Source: Streptomyces caatingaensis (GTDB lineage: Bacteria; Actinomycetota; Actinomycetes; Streptomycetales; Streptomycetaceae). From it: a stretch of DNA of 64,000 bases. Both the position numbers and the translations under genes were made by a program. The notes beneath the pieces are model-generated. The model saw nothing but the letters and a program-made list of their open reading frames with translations, was not told the origin of the DNA and did no database searches. Location of the stretch: positions 62,001-126,000 of the forward strand of contig NZ_LFXA01000008.1 of NCBI RefSeq assembly GCF_001187435.1, written 5' to 3'. Below, in pieces: positions 33,812-44,000 of the stretch. The stretch's first letter is position 1; the number at the start of each line of letters is the position of its first letter.

Positions 33812-34660
33812 ATGCCTTCTTTCGACACCCCCGCCCCCGTCTCCGTCACGACCCGCGTCGAAGCCGGCTCCATCCGCTTCATCGCGACCGACCGCCCCGA
33901 CACCGTCGTCGACATCCGCCCCCGCGACCCGAAGAAGGACCTGGACGTCAAGGCGGCCGACCAGACGGAGGTGGCGTACGCGAGCGGCGCCCTCACCGTC
34001 AGGACCCCGAAGTCCTCGCTCTTCGGCCGCACCGGCGTGGTCGACGTGACGGTCGAGCTGCCCACCGGCTCGCGGGTCGACATGACCGGCGCCTGGACGC
34101 AGGTCCTCGGCGAGGGCCGGCTCGGCGAGGTCCAGGTGAAGACCTCGACCGGCGACGTCCGCTTCGACACGACCGGCCGGCTGAAGCTGACCGCGTCGCA
34201 CGGCTCGATCAGCGTGGACCGGGTCGAGGGCCCGGCCGAGATCACGACCAGCTCCGGCAGCCTGCGCGCGGGCCACCTGGACGGCCCGGCCGTCCTGAAG
34301 AACTCGCACGGCTCCACGACCGTCGACACCGCGATGGGCGAACTCCGCGTGAGCGGCGCCAACGGCGACATCACCATCGCCCGCGCCGAGGACTCGGTCA
34401 CCGCGACCACCGCCCACGGCACCCTGCGCGTGAGCGAAGTGGCGCGCGGAAACGTGCAGTTGGAGACGGCGTACGGCACCATCGAGGTCGGCGTCCGCCG
34501 GGGCACCGCCGCCTGGCTCGACGTCAGCTCCGAGTCCGGCCAGGTGCGCAACACGCTCACCGCGTCGGAGTCGCCGGAGGAGACCGAGGACACGGTCACG
34601 GTCCGCGCCCGCACCCGGCACGGCAACATCGACGTCCTCCGCGCCAAGCCCCGGCAGTGA
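33812..34660 (+). CDS. DUF4097 family beta-strand repeat protein
   Basis: A 282-residue protein made of repeated beta strands with recurring STGDVRF, SHGSISV, SSGSLRA, SHGSTTV, ANGDITI, AHGTLRV and AYGTIEV units, typical of the DUF4097 (adhesin-like) right-handed beta fold. No signal peptide is present. It lies between the RHH regulator and the DrrAB-type exporter on one strand, so the four genes look like one operon. Function unknown. Confidence 0.85.
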   Translation: MPSFDTPAPVSVTTRVEAGSIRFIATDRPDTVVDIRPRDPKKDLDVKAADQTEVAYASGALTVRTPKSSLFGRTGVVDVTVELPTGSRVDMTGAWTQVLGEGRLGEVQVKTSTGDVRFDTTGRLKLTASHGSISVDRVEGPAEITTSSGSLRAGHLDGPAVLKNSHGSTTVDTAMGELRVSGANGDITIARAEDSVTATTAHGTLRVSEVARGNVQLETAYGTIEVGVRRGTAAWLDVSSESGQVRNTLTASESPEETEDTVTVRARTRHGNIDVLRAKPRQ

Positions 34661-34727
34661 CACACCACCGGCCCCGCTGAAAACCCCGTCCCACCATGCC
34701 GTTCCAGCCCTCGAAGGGGAGAACCCC

Positions 34728-35726
34728 ATGCCGACTTCTGTCATGCCCACGACTACCCACTCGGGCGTCCACGAGCCGCCCGCCGCCGTCTCCGCGGTCG
34801 GCCTGCGCAAGGCGTACGGCGACAAGACCGTCCTCGACGGGATCGACCTGCGCATCCCGGCGGGCACCGTCTTCGCCCTGCTCGGCCCGAACGGCGCCGG
34901 CAAGACCACCACCGTGAAGATCCTGTCGACGCTCGTCACCGCGGACGGCGGACAGGCCCAGGTCGCCGGCCACGACATCGCCACGTCCCCGGACGGGGTC
35001 CGCGCCGCGATCGGCGTCACCGGACAGTTCTCCGCGGTGGACGGCCTGATCACCGGCGAGGAGAACATGCTCCTCATGGCGGACCTGCACCACCTGCCCA
35101 AACGTGAGGGGCGCCGTGTCACCGCCGAACTGCTGGAACGGTTCGACCTCACCGAGGCCGCCAAGAAGCCGGCCCAGAGCTACTCCGGCGGCATGAAGCG
35201 CCGCCTCGACATCGCCATGACCCTCGTCGGCAACCCGCGGATCATCTTCCTCGACGAGCCGACCACCGGCCTCGACCCGCGCAGCCGCCACAACATGTGG
35301 CAGATCGTCCGCGAACTCGTCGCCGACGGCACCACCGTCCTCCTCACCACCCAGTACCTGGAGGAGGCCGACGAACTCGCCGACCGCGTCGCGGTGTTGA
35401 ACGGCGGCAGGATAGCCGCCGAGGGCACTCCCGACGAGCTGAAGCGGCAGATCCCCGGCGGACACGTCCGCCTCCGCTTCTCCGACCCGTCCGCGTACCT
35501 GAGCGCCGCGACCGCGCTCCGCGAGGTCACCAGGGACGACGAGGCGCTCGCCCTGCAACTCCCCAGCGACGGCAGCCAGCGCGAACTGCGCTCCATCCTC
35601 GACTGGCTGGACTCCGCCGGCATCGAGGCGGACGAACTCACCGTCCACACGCCCGACCTCGACGACGTGTTCTTCGCCCTGACCGGCCCCGACCGGCCGA
35701 ACCAGCCCAAGGAGGCTGTCCGATGA
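34728..35726 (+). CDS. DrrA-type ABC transporter ATP-binding protein
   Basis: A 332-residue ATPase with Walker A GPNGAGKTT, the Q-loop GVTGQFSAVDGLITGEEN, signature YSGGMKRRLD and Walker B IIFLDEPTTGLDP, followed by the C-terminal domain of the daunorubicin-resistance DrrA family (DDVFFALTG). Such transporters export drugs or envelope components. Its stop overlaps the permease ATG (ATGA). An ATG at 34746 is a close alternative start. Confidence 0.93.
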   Translation: MPTSVMPTTTHSGVHEPPAAVSAVGLRKAYGDKTVLDGIDLRIPAGTVFALLGPNGAGKTTTVKILSTLVTADGGQAQVAGHDIATSPDGVRAAIGVTGQFSAVDGLITGEENMLLMADLHHLPKREGRRVTAELLERFDLTEAAKKPAQSYSGGMKRRLDIAMTLVGNPRIIFLDEPTTGLDPRSRHNMWQIVRELVADGTTVLLTTQYLEEADELADRVAVLNGGRIAAEGTPDELKRQIPGGHVRLRFSDPSAYLSAATALREVTRDDEALALQLPSDGSQRELRSILDWLDSAGIEADELTVHTPDLDDVFFALTGPDRPNQPKEAVR

Positions 35727-36511
35727 GCTCCCTCTCCCTCGCCGTCCGCGACTCGTCCACGATGCTGCGCCGCAACCTCCTCCACGCGCGCCGCTACCCG
35801 TCGATGACGCTGAACCTCCTGCTGACGCCCGTCATGTTGCTGCTGCTCTTCGTCTACGTCTTCGGCGACGTGATGAGCGCGGGCATGGGCGGCGGCGCGA
35901 ACCGCTCCCACTACATCGCGTACGTCGTCCCCGGCATTCTGCTGATGACCATCGGCGGCACCCTGGTCGGCACCGCGGTGTCCGTCTCCAACGACATGAC
36001 CGAGGGCATCACCGCCCGCTTCCGCACCATGGCGATCCACCGCGGCTCGGTGCTCTTCGGGCACGTCGTCGGCAGCGTCCTCCAGGCGATCATCAGTGTG
36101 GTCCTGGTCGGCGCCGTCGCGGTCGCCATCGGGTTCCGGTCCACGGACGCCACCGTGCTCGACTGGATCGCGGCGTTCGGCCTGCTGACGCTGGTCGCCC
36201 TGGCGTTCACGTGGATCGCGGTCGGGATGGGCATGGTCAGCCCGAACGCCGAGGCCGCCAGCAACAACGCGTTGCCGCTGATCCTCCTGCCGCTCATCTC
36301 CAGCGCCTTCGTCCCCGTCGGCGCGATGCCGGGCTGGTTCCGGCCCATCGCCGAGTACCAGCCCTTCACCCCCGCCATCGAGACCCTCCGCGGCCTCCTC
36401 CTCGGCACCGAGATCGGCAACAACGGATGGATCACGATCGCCTGGTGCGTGGGCCTGAGCGTCCTCGGCTACTTCTGGTCCACGTCCCTGTTCAACCGCG
36501 ACCCGAAGTGA
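35723..36511 (+). CDS. DrrB-type ABC transporter permease (ABC-2)
   Basis: A 262-residue membrane protein with six hydrophobic segments in the ABC-2 pattern; a conserved NDMTEGITARFRTMAIHRGSVLFGH loop and NALPLILLPLISSAFVPVGAMPGWF match the DrrB family. AAGGAGG lies 6 bases before the ATG, which overlaps the upstream stop, so expression is coupled to the ATPase. The pair forms an exporter of unknown substrate. Confidence 0.93.
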   Translation: MSSLSLAVRDSSTMLRRNLLHARRYPSMTLNLLLTPVMLLLLFVYVFGDVMSAGMGGGANRSHYIAYVVPGILLMTIGGTLVGTAVSVSNDMTEGITARFRTMAIHRGSVLFGHVVGSVLQAIISVVLVGAVAVAIGFRSTDATVLDWIAAFGLLTLVALAFTWIAVGMGMVSPNAEAASNNALPLILLPLISSAFVPVGAMPGWFRPIAEYQPFTPAIETLRGLLLGTEIGNNGWITIAWCVGLSVLGYFWSTSLFNRDPK

Positions 36512-36715
36512 CCGCCCCGCCCCGGGCGGCGTCCCCTCGGCAAAAAGCCGGCGGACGCCGCCCGTTCGGCGTTGCCCAGCTCCTCCCCCTCCCCCCACCT
36601 CACCCAACCCCACTCCACGTCACCCATACCGGCGAGCCCCGCATTGCCACGCCCGCCCCAGGGCAGTGACACAACCGGCGGCTCCCAAGCACACGAGCGC
36701 ACACGAGGTGAAGCG

Positions 36716-37150
36716 ATGAAGCCGAAGCACACAGCCCGCCTGCTCGCCACGGCCGTGGCCACGGCCACCCTGGCCCTGACCACGTCCGCGACGACGACGG
36801 CGACAGCAACCCCCGCCCCCACCCTCGCCGCGAAGCGCCTGAACCTCTCCAACAAGCACAACAGACAGTCCTTCACCGTCCACAAGGGCGACGAGATCAC
36901 CGTCCACCTCACCGGCGAGCAAACGCCGACCTCCACCTGGGGCTGGACCTCCCCCACCGCTGCCAACACCGCCGTCCTCCGCCGGGACGCCGTCGGCTCG
37001 TCCTCGAACGGCGAAGCCACGGCCGTGTTCCACGCCCGCGACACGGGAACGACCACCCTCGACTCACACCTGCGCTGCACCCCGCGCAAGCCCGGCCAGA
37101 ACTGCTCGGACGTGGTCGTCCCCTGGCAGGTCACCGTGAAGGTGCGCTGA
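36716..37150 (+). CDS. secreted small protein, chagasin/I42-like
   Basis: A 144-residue secreted protein with a signal peptide (MKPKHTARLLATAVATATLAL) and a beta-rich domain: FTVHKGDEITVHLTGEQTPTSTWGW, then LRCTPRKPGQNCSDVVVPWQVTVKV. The order (KGDE strand, a Thr-rich loop with W, C-terminal P.W.V.V strand) resembles I42 chagasin-type cysteine protease inhibitors, but the loop motif is not canonical. GAGGTG lies about 9 bases before the ATG. Confidence 0.6.
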   Translation: MKPKHTARLLATAVATATLALTTSATTTATATPAPTLAAKRLNLSNKHNRQSFTVHKGDEITVHLTGEQTPTSTWGWTSPTAANTAVLRRDAVGSSSNGEATAVFHARDTGTTTLDSHLRCTPRKPGQNCSDVVVPWQVTVKVR

Positions 37151-37526
37151 CGGGGGCCGCGCCCGCCGCGGCGGCCCCTCCCCCGGACATACGACAGCCC
37201 CCGGCGCTCCGTACCGTCCCGCGAGCCTTCGGTCGTCGCCGACTGCTCCGTTCCCGGTACGTGCCTTCCGGGGGCCTAGCCAGTTTGCCGAGATGGGTGT
37301 CACTCGGATCGATGGACGTCTCCACCGATGGGTGTGGCTCTCACCGGTTGTCTGGTGTAATTGCCAGTTTGCGCCCTATTCGCCCAGAGTCAAGAGGCCC
37401 GGAAAAGAAAAAACACGCCACCGGTCGACCGGCTACGCTCGGCGTCCCTTCGCCACCGGCCGACTTCCCCCTCCCCGCCTCCGACCGCTGACGGCTGCGC
37501 TCCGGCCCGTATGCGGACACGCGAAG
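37151..37526. other. gap before tRNA-Thr terminator
   Basis: I see no gene in this stretch. It contains an AT-richer patch (37360-37420: TTGCGCCCTATTCGCCC, GAAAAGAAAAAAC) that may hold a promoter but no pair of boxes stands out. Confidence 0.5.
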
Positions 37527-37557
37527 AGCCCAGGCCATGAGTTCCATGGCCTGGGCT
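37527..37557 (-). terminator. terminator downstream of tRNA-Thr
   Basis: A perfect 12-base stem (37527-37538 with 37546-37557, AGCCCAGGCCAT) with a 7-base loop lies just after the tRNA 3' end on its strand. Confidence 0.8.
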
Positions 37558-37564
37558 TCACCGG

Positions 37565-37638
37565 AGCCACCTGCGGGATTCGAACCCGCGACCTACGCAT
37601 TACGAGTGCGTTGCTCTGGCCAACTGAGCTAAGGTGGC
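37565..37638 (-). tRNA. tRNA-Thr (anticodon CGT)
   Basis: The minus strand folds as a complete tRNA of 74 bases. The acceptor stem GCCACCT pairs perfectly with AGGTGGC, the D-arm has AGCTCAG...GAGC, the anticodon loop is CTCGTAA (anticodon CGU, reads ACG) and the T-arm is GCGGGTTCGAATCCCGC. The 3' CCA is not encoded. A strong hairpin terminator follows. Confidence 0.97.
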
Positions 37639-37743
37639 GCGCTGCCGAGGCAAGGTTGTCATCGACAGCGCGCCCAGTCTACACAGTTTCGGAGGGTGCT
37701 CCGCACCACGGCCTCGCACGGGGGTGCGAGGAAGGTGCCGAGG

Positions 37744-39357
37744 TCAGGAGCAGCGGCGGGTGGCGGGGGGTGGGGTGCGGGTGAGGAGGTAGGAGTCGAC
37801 CGCCTCGTCCACGCACTCGCTGCCGCGGGTGTAGGCGGTGTGGCCGTCGCCGTCGTAGGTGAGGAGGCGGCCGGAGGAGAGCTGGGAGGCCAGGGAGCGG
37901 GCCCAGGGGTAGGGGGTGGCGGGGTCGCGGGTGGTGCCGACGACGAGGATCGGGGCGGCGCCGTGGGCCGTGATGCGGTGCGGGTGACCGGTGGGGCGGA
38001 CGGGCCAGTAGGCGCAGCCCAGGGAGGCCCAGGCGAGGGCCTCGCCCAGGACGGGGGACGCCTTGCGGAAGGCCGGCAGGGCCCGGCGGACGTCCTCCGG
38101 GCCGTGGAAGGCGGCGGGGGCGTCGAGGCAGTTCACCGCGGAGTTGGCGGCCATGAGGTTGGAGTAGGCGCCGTGCTCGTCGCGCTCGTAGTAGGCGTCG
38201 GAGAGGGCGAGCAGCACCGTGCCGTCGCCGTCGGCCGCGTCCGAGAGGGCCCTGCGGAGGGCGGGCCAGGCGCCCTCGTCGTACATGGCGGCGATCACGC
38301 CGGTCGTCGCCAGGCCCTCGGTGAGCCGGCGGGAGTCATGGGTGGTGAGCGGGTGGCCCGCGAGGCGGGCGAGGAAGGCCCGCAGCCGCTTGCCGGCCTC
38401 GTCGGGGCCCGTTGTGCCCAGCGGACACTCGACCTGCCGCGCGCAGTCGCGGGCGAACGAGGTGAAGGCGGTCTGGAAGCCCGCCGCCTGCTCGCGGTTG
38501 ATGCGCTCCGCACTCAGCGAGGGGTCGAGCGCGCCGTCGAGGACGAGCCGGCCGACCCGGGACGGGAAGAGCTCGGCGTAGGTCGCGCCGAGGAACGTGC
38601 CGTAGGACGCGCCGACGTAGTGCAGCTTGCCGTCGCCGAGGAGCCCGCGGAGGACGTCCATGTCGCGGGCCGCCTCGACGGTCGAGACGTGCCGCAGCAT
38701 CCGGCCGGCGCGGGTGGCGCAGCCCTGGGAGAACTTCTTGAGGTTCGCGACGTAGCCGCGCGTCTGGGCCGCCGTCCGCGGGTTCGGGTCGGCCTGGGTG
38801 TAGCGGTCCATCTCGCCGTCGGAGAGGCAGGTGACCGGGGTGCTGCGGCCCACACCGCGCGGGTCGGCCGCGACCAGGTCGTAGCGGGCCCGGACCTCGG
38901 CGGGGTACTTCGTGGCCGCGTGGCTCTGCAGGTAGTCGATCGCCGAGCCGCCCGGGCCGCCGGGGTTGACCAGCAGCGATCCGAGGTGCCCGGAGGAACC
39001 GGTGGCCCGCTTGCGCGCGACGGCGAGGGTGATGTCGCCGGCGCGGGGGGACGCGTAGTCGAGGGGGACCTTCATCGACGCGCATTCGAAGCCCGCGCCC
39101 TTGCCGGTGCAGGAGTGCCAGCGGAGCTTCTGCGCGTAGTAGGGGCGCAGGAGCCCGGCGGCGGCCGGGCCGGCGGGGCCGGCTCCGGTCTCTTCGGGGC
39201 CGGTGGCGACGGTGGTGGTGCCCGGTTCGTCCCCGTCCTGCGGTCTCGCCGACGCCGACGCGGTCGGCGCGGCCGGGCCGGCGGTGAGCGCGGAGAGGAG
39301 GAGGGCCGCCGTGGCGGCCAGGGTGCCGGAGGTGCGGAGCAGGCGACTGGTGTCCAT
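37744..39357 (-). CDS. secreted alpha/beta hydrolase, tripeptidyl aminopeptidase type
   Basis: A 537-residue exported enzyme similar to Streptomyces Tap/SlpD/SlpE proteases. A signal peptide (LLRTSGTLAATAALLLSALTAG) is followed by NPGGPGGSA (oxyanion region), DPRGVGRST, the nucleophile elbow GASYGT and a C-terminal DGHTAYTRGSECV with the catalytic histidine, which is typical. It likely removes tripeptides from secreted proteins or peptides. ATG 39357 has AGAGGGA about 8 bases upstream. Confidence 0.88.
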   Translation of the reverse strand: MDTSRLLRTSGTLAATAALLLSALTAGPAAPTASASARPQDGDEPGTTTVATGPEETGAGPAGPAAAGLLRPYYAQKLRWHSCTGKGAGFECASMKVPLDYASPRAGDITLAVARKRATGSSGHLGSLLVNPGGPGGSAIDYLQSHAATKYPAEVRARYDLVAADPRGVGRSTPVTCLSDGEMDRYTQADPNPRTAAQTRGYVANLKKFSQGCATRAGRMLRHVSTVEAARDMDVLRGLLGDGKLHYVGASYGTFLGATYAELFPSRVGRLVLDGALDPSLSAERINREQAAGFQTAFTSFARDCARQVECPLGTTGPDEAGKRLRAFLARLAGHPLTTHDSRRLTEGLATTGVIAAMYDEGAWPALRRALSDAADGDGTVLLALSDAYYERDEHGAYSNLMAANSAVNCLDAPAAFHGPEDVRRALPAFRKASPVLGEALAWASLGCAYWPVRPTGHPHRITAHGAAPILVVGTTRDPATPYPWARSLASQLSSGRLLTYDGDGHTAYTRGSECVDEAVDSYLLTRTPPPATRRCS

Positions 39358-39695
39358 CGGCTGGTCCCTCTGTGTGGCAGACAGGTGGGGTGGGGCGGTG
39401 GCGGACGGGCTGGCGTGCGGAGGCGGAGGGCTAGCGGGAAGCGGCAAGGGGGCGCGCCGACGCGCGCCGATACCGCTGGGGACGGTCCGCGGAGCGGACC
39501 CGGGTCTACGGAGCGTATCTGTACGCACACCCGATTTCGCCGGGCCGGGCCTACAGGTCGGCTCGTAAGGGTGAGGATTCACCCGGGGTGTGGTGTCCGC
39601 GGCGGTGCTGTGCCTATGGGGGCGGTCCTGTGCCTACACGGGCGGTCCTGTGCCTCCAGGGCACCGGACGTGTCCCGCGGCGGCAGCGGCATCCG
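39358..39695. repeat. gap with three 20-base tandem repeats
   Basis: No gene is seen in this 338-base gap. At 39601-39660 three copies of GGCGGTCCTGTGCCTACACG-like units lie head to tail with an exact 20-base period. They sit just after the holB stop and before the peptidase promoter. Confidence 0.75.
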
Positions 39696-40916
39696 TCAGC
39701 CCGCCCGCAGGGCCACCGTCATCGCCTCGACCGCGAGCAGGGGCGCAACGTTCCGGTCGAGGGCCTGGCGGCAGGCGCCGATCGCCTCGATGCGGCGCAG
39801 GGTCGACTCCGGCCGCGAGCCGGAGGCGATCCGCTCCAGGGCGTCCCGGGCGTCGACGTTGGCCAGGCCGACGCGGGAGCCGAGCTGTATCGCGAGGACG
39901 TCGCGGTAGAAGCCGGCCAGCTCGGTGAGGGCCAGGTCGAGGCTGTCGCGCTGGGTGCGCGTCGAGCGGCGCTTCTGCCTGTCCTGGAGCTCCTTCATCG
40001 CGCCGGCCGTGCCGCGCGGGAGCCGCCCGCCGGTGCCGGCCGCCGCGCCGAGGGCGGCGCGCAGCTCCTCCGTCTCCTTCGCGTCGATCTCCTCGGCGAC
40101 CTGCTTCGCGTCCTCGGCGGCGGCGTCGATCAGCTCCTGGGCGGCCTTGAGGCAGCCGCCCATGTCCGCCACGCGGAGCGGCAGTTTGAGGACGGCGGCG
40201 CGGCGGGCGCGGGCGCGCTCGTCCGTGGCGAGGCGGCGGGCCCTGCCTATGTGGCCCTGCGTGGCGGCCGCCACCCGGGCGGCGAGCTCGGGCTCGACGC
40301 CGTCGCGGCGGACGAGGACGTCGGCGACGGCGGCGACGGACGGCGTGCTCAGGGTGAGGGACCGGCAGCGGGAACGGATCGTCGGCAGCACGTCCTCGAT
40401 GGACGGCGCGCAGAGCAGCCAGACCGTCCGCGGCGCGGGCTCCTCGACGGCCTTGAGGAGGACGTTGCCCGCGCCCTCGGTGAGGCGGTCCGCGTCCTCC
40501 AGGACGATCACCTGCCAGCGGCCGCCCGCGGGCGACATCTGGGCGCGGCGGACGAGGTCGCGGGTCTCCTTGACGCCGATGGACAGCAGGTCGGTGCGGA
40601 CGACCTCGACGTCGGCGTGCGTACCGACCAGGGCCGTGTGGCAGCCGTCGCAGAAGCCGCAGCCGGGGCCCGCGCCGTACGCCCGGTCGGGGCTGACGCA
40701 CTGGAGCGCGGCGGCGAAGGCGCGCGCGGCCGCGGCCCGGCCCGCGCCGGGCGGGCCGGTGAACAGCCAGGCGTGGGTCATCCGCGAGCCGGCGGGCGTC
40801 TCCACCGGGCCGTCCGCCGACTCGGCCGCCGTGACCAGCGCGTCCGCGTCACGGGCGGCAGCGGCGAGCTGCTCCGTGACCCGGTCCTGCCCGACCAGGT
40901 CGTCCCACACCGCCAT
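39696..40916 (-). CDS. holB: DNA polymerase III subunit delta'
   Basis: Clamp-loader subunit that helps load the beta clamp at replication forks. The 406-residue AAA+ protein has GPPGAGRAAAA in place of a strict Walker A, a zinc module CGFCDGCH, VLEDADRLT (Walker-B-like, degenerate) and the SRC motif RSRCRSL. These degenerate ATPase motifs are normal for delta'. Start MAVWDDLVGQ at 40916. It is downstream of tmk on the same strand, a conserved arrangement. Confidence 0.93.
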   Translation of the reverse strand: MAVWDDLVGQDRVTEQLAAAARDADALVTAAESADGPVETPAGSRMTHAWLFTGPPGAGRAAAARAFAAALQCVSPDRAYGAGPGCGFCDGCHTALVGTHADVEVVRTDLLSIGVKETRDLVRRAQMSPAGGRWQVIVLEDADRLTEGAGNVLLKAVEEPAPRTVWLLCAPSIEDVLPTIRSRCRSLTLSTPSVAAVADVLVRRDGVEPELAARVAAATQGHIGRARRLATDERARARRAAVLKLPLRVADMGGCLKAAQELIDAAAEDAKQVAEEIDAKETEELRAALGAAAGTGGRLPRGTAGAMKELQDRQKRRSTRTQRDSLDLALTELAGFYRDVLAIQLGSRVGLANVDARDALERIASGSRPESTLRRIEAIGACRQALDRNVAPLLAVEAMTVALRAG

Positions 40917-41032
40917 GACTGTCCTCCACGCCGATCGTCCCGGGTCCGCCCCGGTCACCCATTGTGAGGCACCCCACTGACAACGGGGTCCGGAACGGGC
41001 GGCGGGGCCCCGGACGAGGGCCCCGCCGTCTC

Positions 41033-44000
41033 TCACTTGCCGCGCCGCCGCGGCCCCTTGCCGCCGCCGGTGTCACCGCCGTCGTCGTCGCGCGGGCCCA
41101 GGAGCTCGTCGGCGAGCGTCGCGTCCTCGGCCCACTCGGGCCGGCGCCACGGCTTGCGGGGGCCGGGAGCGGCCGTCCCCTCGGAGCCGTCGCCGGGACG
41201 TGGCATCTCACGCGTACGGACGTTGTCCGCCTCGTCCGCGGGTGCCTTCGGGGAGGGCGCCGGCCTCTGCTTCTCCTGCTCCTGGTCCTGGTCCTCCGGC
41301 CGGAAGAGCCAGTCCGGGACCCGGTCCACCGGGTCCTCACGGCGCGCCGGAGCGGGCTTCGCACCCGCGGCGCCCCCGGTACCTCCGGAGCCCGCGCCGC
41401 CTTCGCCCACCCCCCAGGTGACCCGCTGCGGCGCCGAACCGGCGGACGGCGCGGCGGGCCGGGCCGGCTTGGTCGACTTGGCGGGCTTGGTCGGCTTGGC
41501 GGGCTTGCCCGGCGACACCGGCGGAACCGGCGGAACCGGCGGCAGCACGGCCGTCGCGTCCTCGCCGCGCCCGCCGTCGGTGACGGGCGGCAGCACCTCG
41601 GTCTCGTCCGCCGACCCCAGCGGCAGCACCGCCGTCGTGTCGCCGGAGTCGTCCCGGCCACGGGCGGCATCCGCCTCGTGGGGGTCGGCGCGGTGCACCA
41701 TCGGCGACTCGACGGTCAGCGTCTCGTCCGCGTCCCGCATCCGCACGGTCTCGCGGGGATCGGGCCGGTGCACGGACGGGGCCTGGAGCCGCTCCGTCCG
41801 CTCGGCCTCGCCGCGCACGGACGCCTGCTCGACGGTGGGCACCTCGTCCGGCGTCCCCCTGGACGGCTGCGTTCCGGGCCCGGCCCCGGGCCCGGAACGG
41901 TCCGACCCGGCGGACCCGCGCTCGGAAAGAGAACCACTCCCGGAAAGAGACCTACGCTCGGAAAGAGGCCCACGCTCGGAAAGATCCGGAGCGGCTGCCT
42001 CCGCGGCAACCCCGGTCTCACCCGCCTCACCGGCCTCCCGCGCCGCCTCCGCAGCGGTCCGCGCCGCCTCCGCCGCCAGGAGGGCCTCCTCCGCCGCGCG
42101 CTGCTTCTCGCGGCGCCGCTCCTCGGCCTCCGCGCGCAGCCGCGCCTCCTCGGCGGCCTGCTCGCGCAGCCGCTCCTGCTCCTCGGCGCGGACCCGCTCC
42201 TCCGCCTCGCGGCGCCTGCGCTCCTCCTCCGCGAGCCGACGGGTCTCCTCGGCCCGGACCCGCGCCTCCTCGGCCTGGCGCTCGGCCTCCCGGCGCGCCG
42301 CCTCCTCGGCCTCGCGGCGCTTGCGCTCCTCCTCCTCGGCCCGCAGCCGGGCGAGCTGCTCCCGGCGCTCCCGCTCCAGCCGCTCCTCCTCGGCCTTGCG
42401 CGCCGCCTCCTCCTCGGCCCGGCGCCGGGCCTCCTCCTCGGCGGCCCGGCGGGCCTCCGCGAGGGCCTTCTCCTCGGCCGCGGACAGCGGGAGGTCCTGG
42501 TCGAGCCGGTGGCGGACGACGGTCGTGACCTCGTCCGGCTCCTGGCCGGCGTCGACCACGAGGTAGCGCGCGGGATCGGCGGCCGCCAGCGCCAGGAAGC
42601 CGCTGCGCACACGCTGGTGGAACTCGGCCGGCTCGGACTCCAGCCGGTCCGGCGCCTCGGTGAAGCGCTCGCGCGCGGTCTCCGGCGAGACGTCCAGCAG
42701 CACGGTCAGGTGGGGGACGAGCCCCTCGGTCGCCCAGCGGTTGATGCGGGCGATCTCGGTCGGCGACAGGTCCCGGCCGGCACCCTGGTAGGCGACGGAC
42801 GAGTCGATGTAACGGTCGGAGATGACGACGGCGCCGCGCTCCAGGGCGGGCCGCACGACGGCGTTGACGTGTTCGGCCCGGTCGGCCGCGTACAGCAGGG
42901 CCTCCGCCCGGTCCGACAGACCGGCCGACGCGACGTCCAGCAGGATCGCGCGGAGCCGCTTGCCGATCGGCGTCGCGCCGGGCTCGCGGGTGACGACGAC
43001 CTCGTGGCCCTTGGCGCGGATCCACTCGGCGATGGCCTGGACCTGGGTCGACTTGCCGGCGCCGTCCCCGCCCTCGAAGGCGATGAAGAAGCCGCTGCGC
43101 GCCGGCGCCTGGGCGGGGTCGCCGTCGCGGACGGCGTCCAGCAGGTCGCGGTGGAAGGGCACGCCGTGCCGGTCGTCGGTGCGGCCGAGCACCAGCGCGC
43201 CCACCGGCAGCAGCAGCGCGCCGATGAGCATCAGCGTGAACGCCGCGCCACCGTGCGCGAAGACGAAACTGCCGCTCTCGGCCCGGTGCGGGCCGATGAG
43301 GGCGGCCAGGACGGGCGCGACGACCGCGCCCAGCGCCACCGTGACGCGCACGACCGCGTGCAGATGCGCCGTCGTACGCTCCCGCGCGCCCTCCTCCGTC
43401 TCCTGGTCGAGAAGCGTGTGGCCGGTGTTGGCGACGACGCCCGCCGAGACGCCCGCCAGCAGGACGAGCAGCAGCCCGGTCGTGGGATCCGGCACGAGCC
43501 CGGCCACCAGCAGCGCCAGCCCGGTGACCCCCAGCCCGAGGGCGAGCAGCCGGCGGCGGGAGAAGCCGGGCAGGATCCTCGCCGCGGCGCGGATGCCGGC
43601 GACGGGGCCGCCGGTGAGCGCGAGCACCAGCAGGCCGAAGGCCACCGGACCGCCGCCCAGGTCGTACGCCTGGAGCACCGCGACGCCCACCGCCGCGGCG
43701 ATGGCCCCGGCGACCGCGGCGCAGGCCAGGACGAAGACGGGGATGCCGCCGGTACGGCCCTTGTCGGGCCCCTGCGCGCCCTTGGGCCGGCGCAGTCCCT
43801 CCAGCGGGGAGCGCGGGACGGGGGCCTGCGCGCCGGGCAGCGGCAGGAAGTGGACGATCACGCCGGACGCGTTGAACAGCGCGGCCGCGAGGTACGAGCC
43901 GAGGGCGGCCTGGTGCAGGTGGAACCAGTCGATCCCGGAGCCCAGCAGATTGCTGACGAGCGTGATGGCGATCAGCGCGGCCGCCGCCACGGGCAGCGCG

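Noticed and set aside
37500..37640. tRNA-Thr as attachment site of an integrated element
   Set aside because: No direct repeat of the tRNA 3' end or integrase gene was seen on either side.
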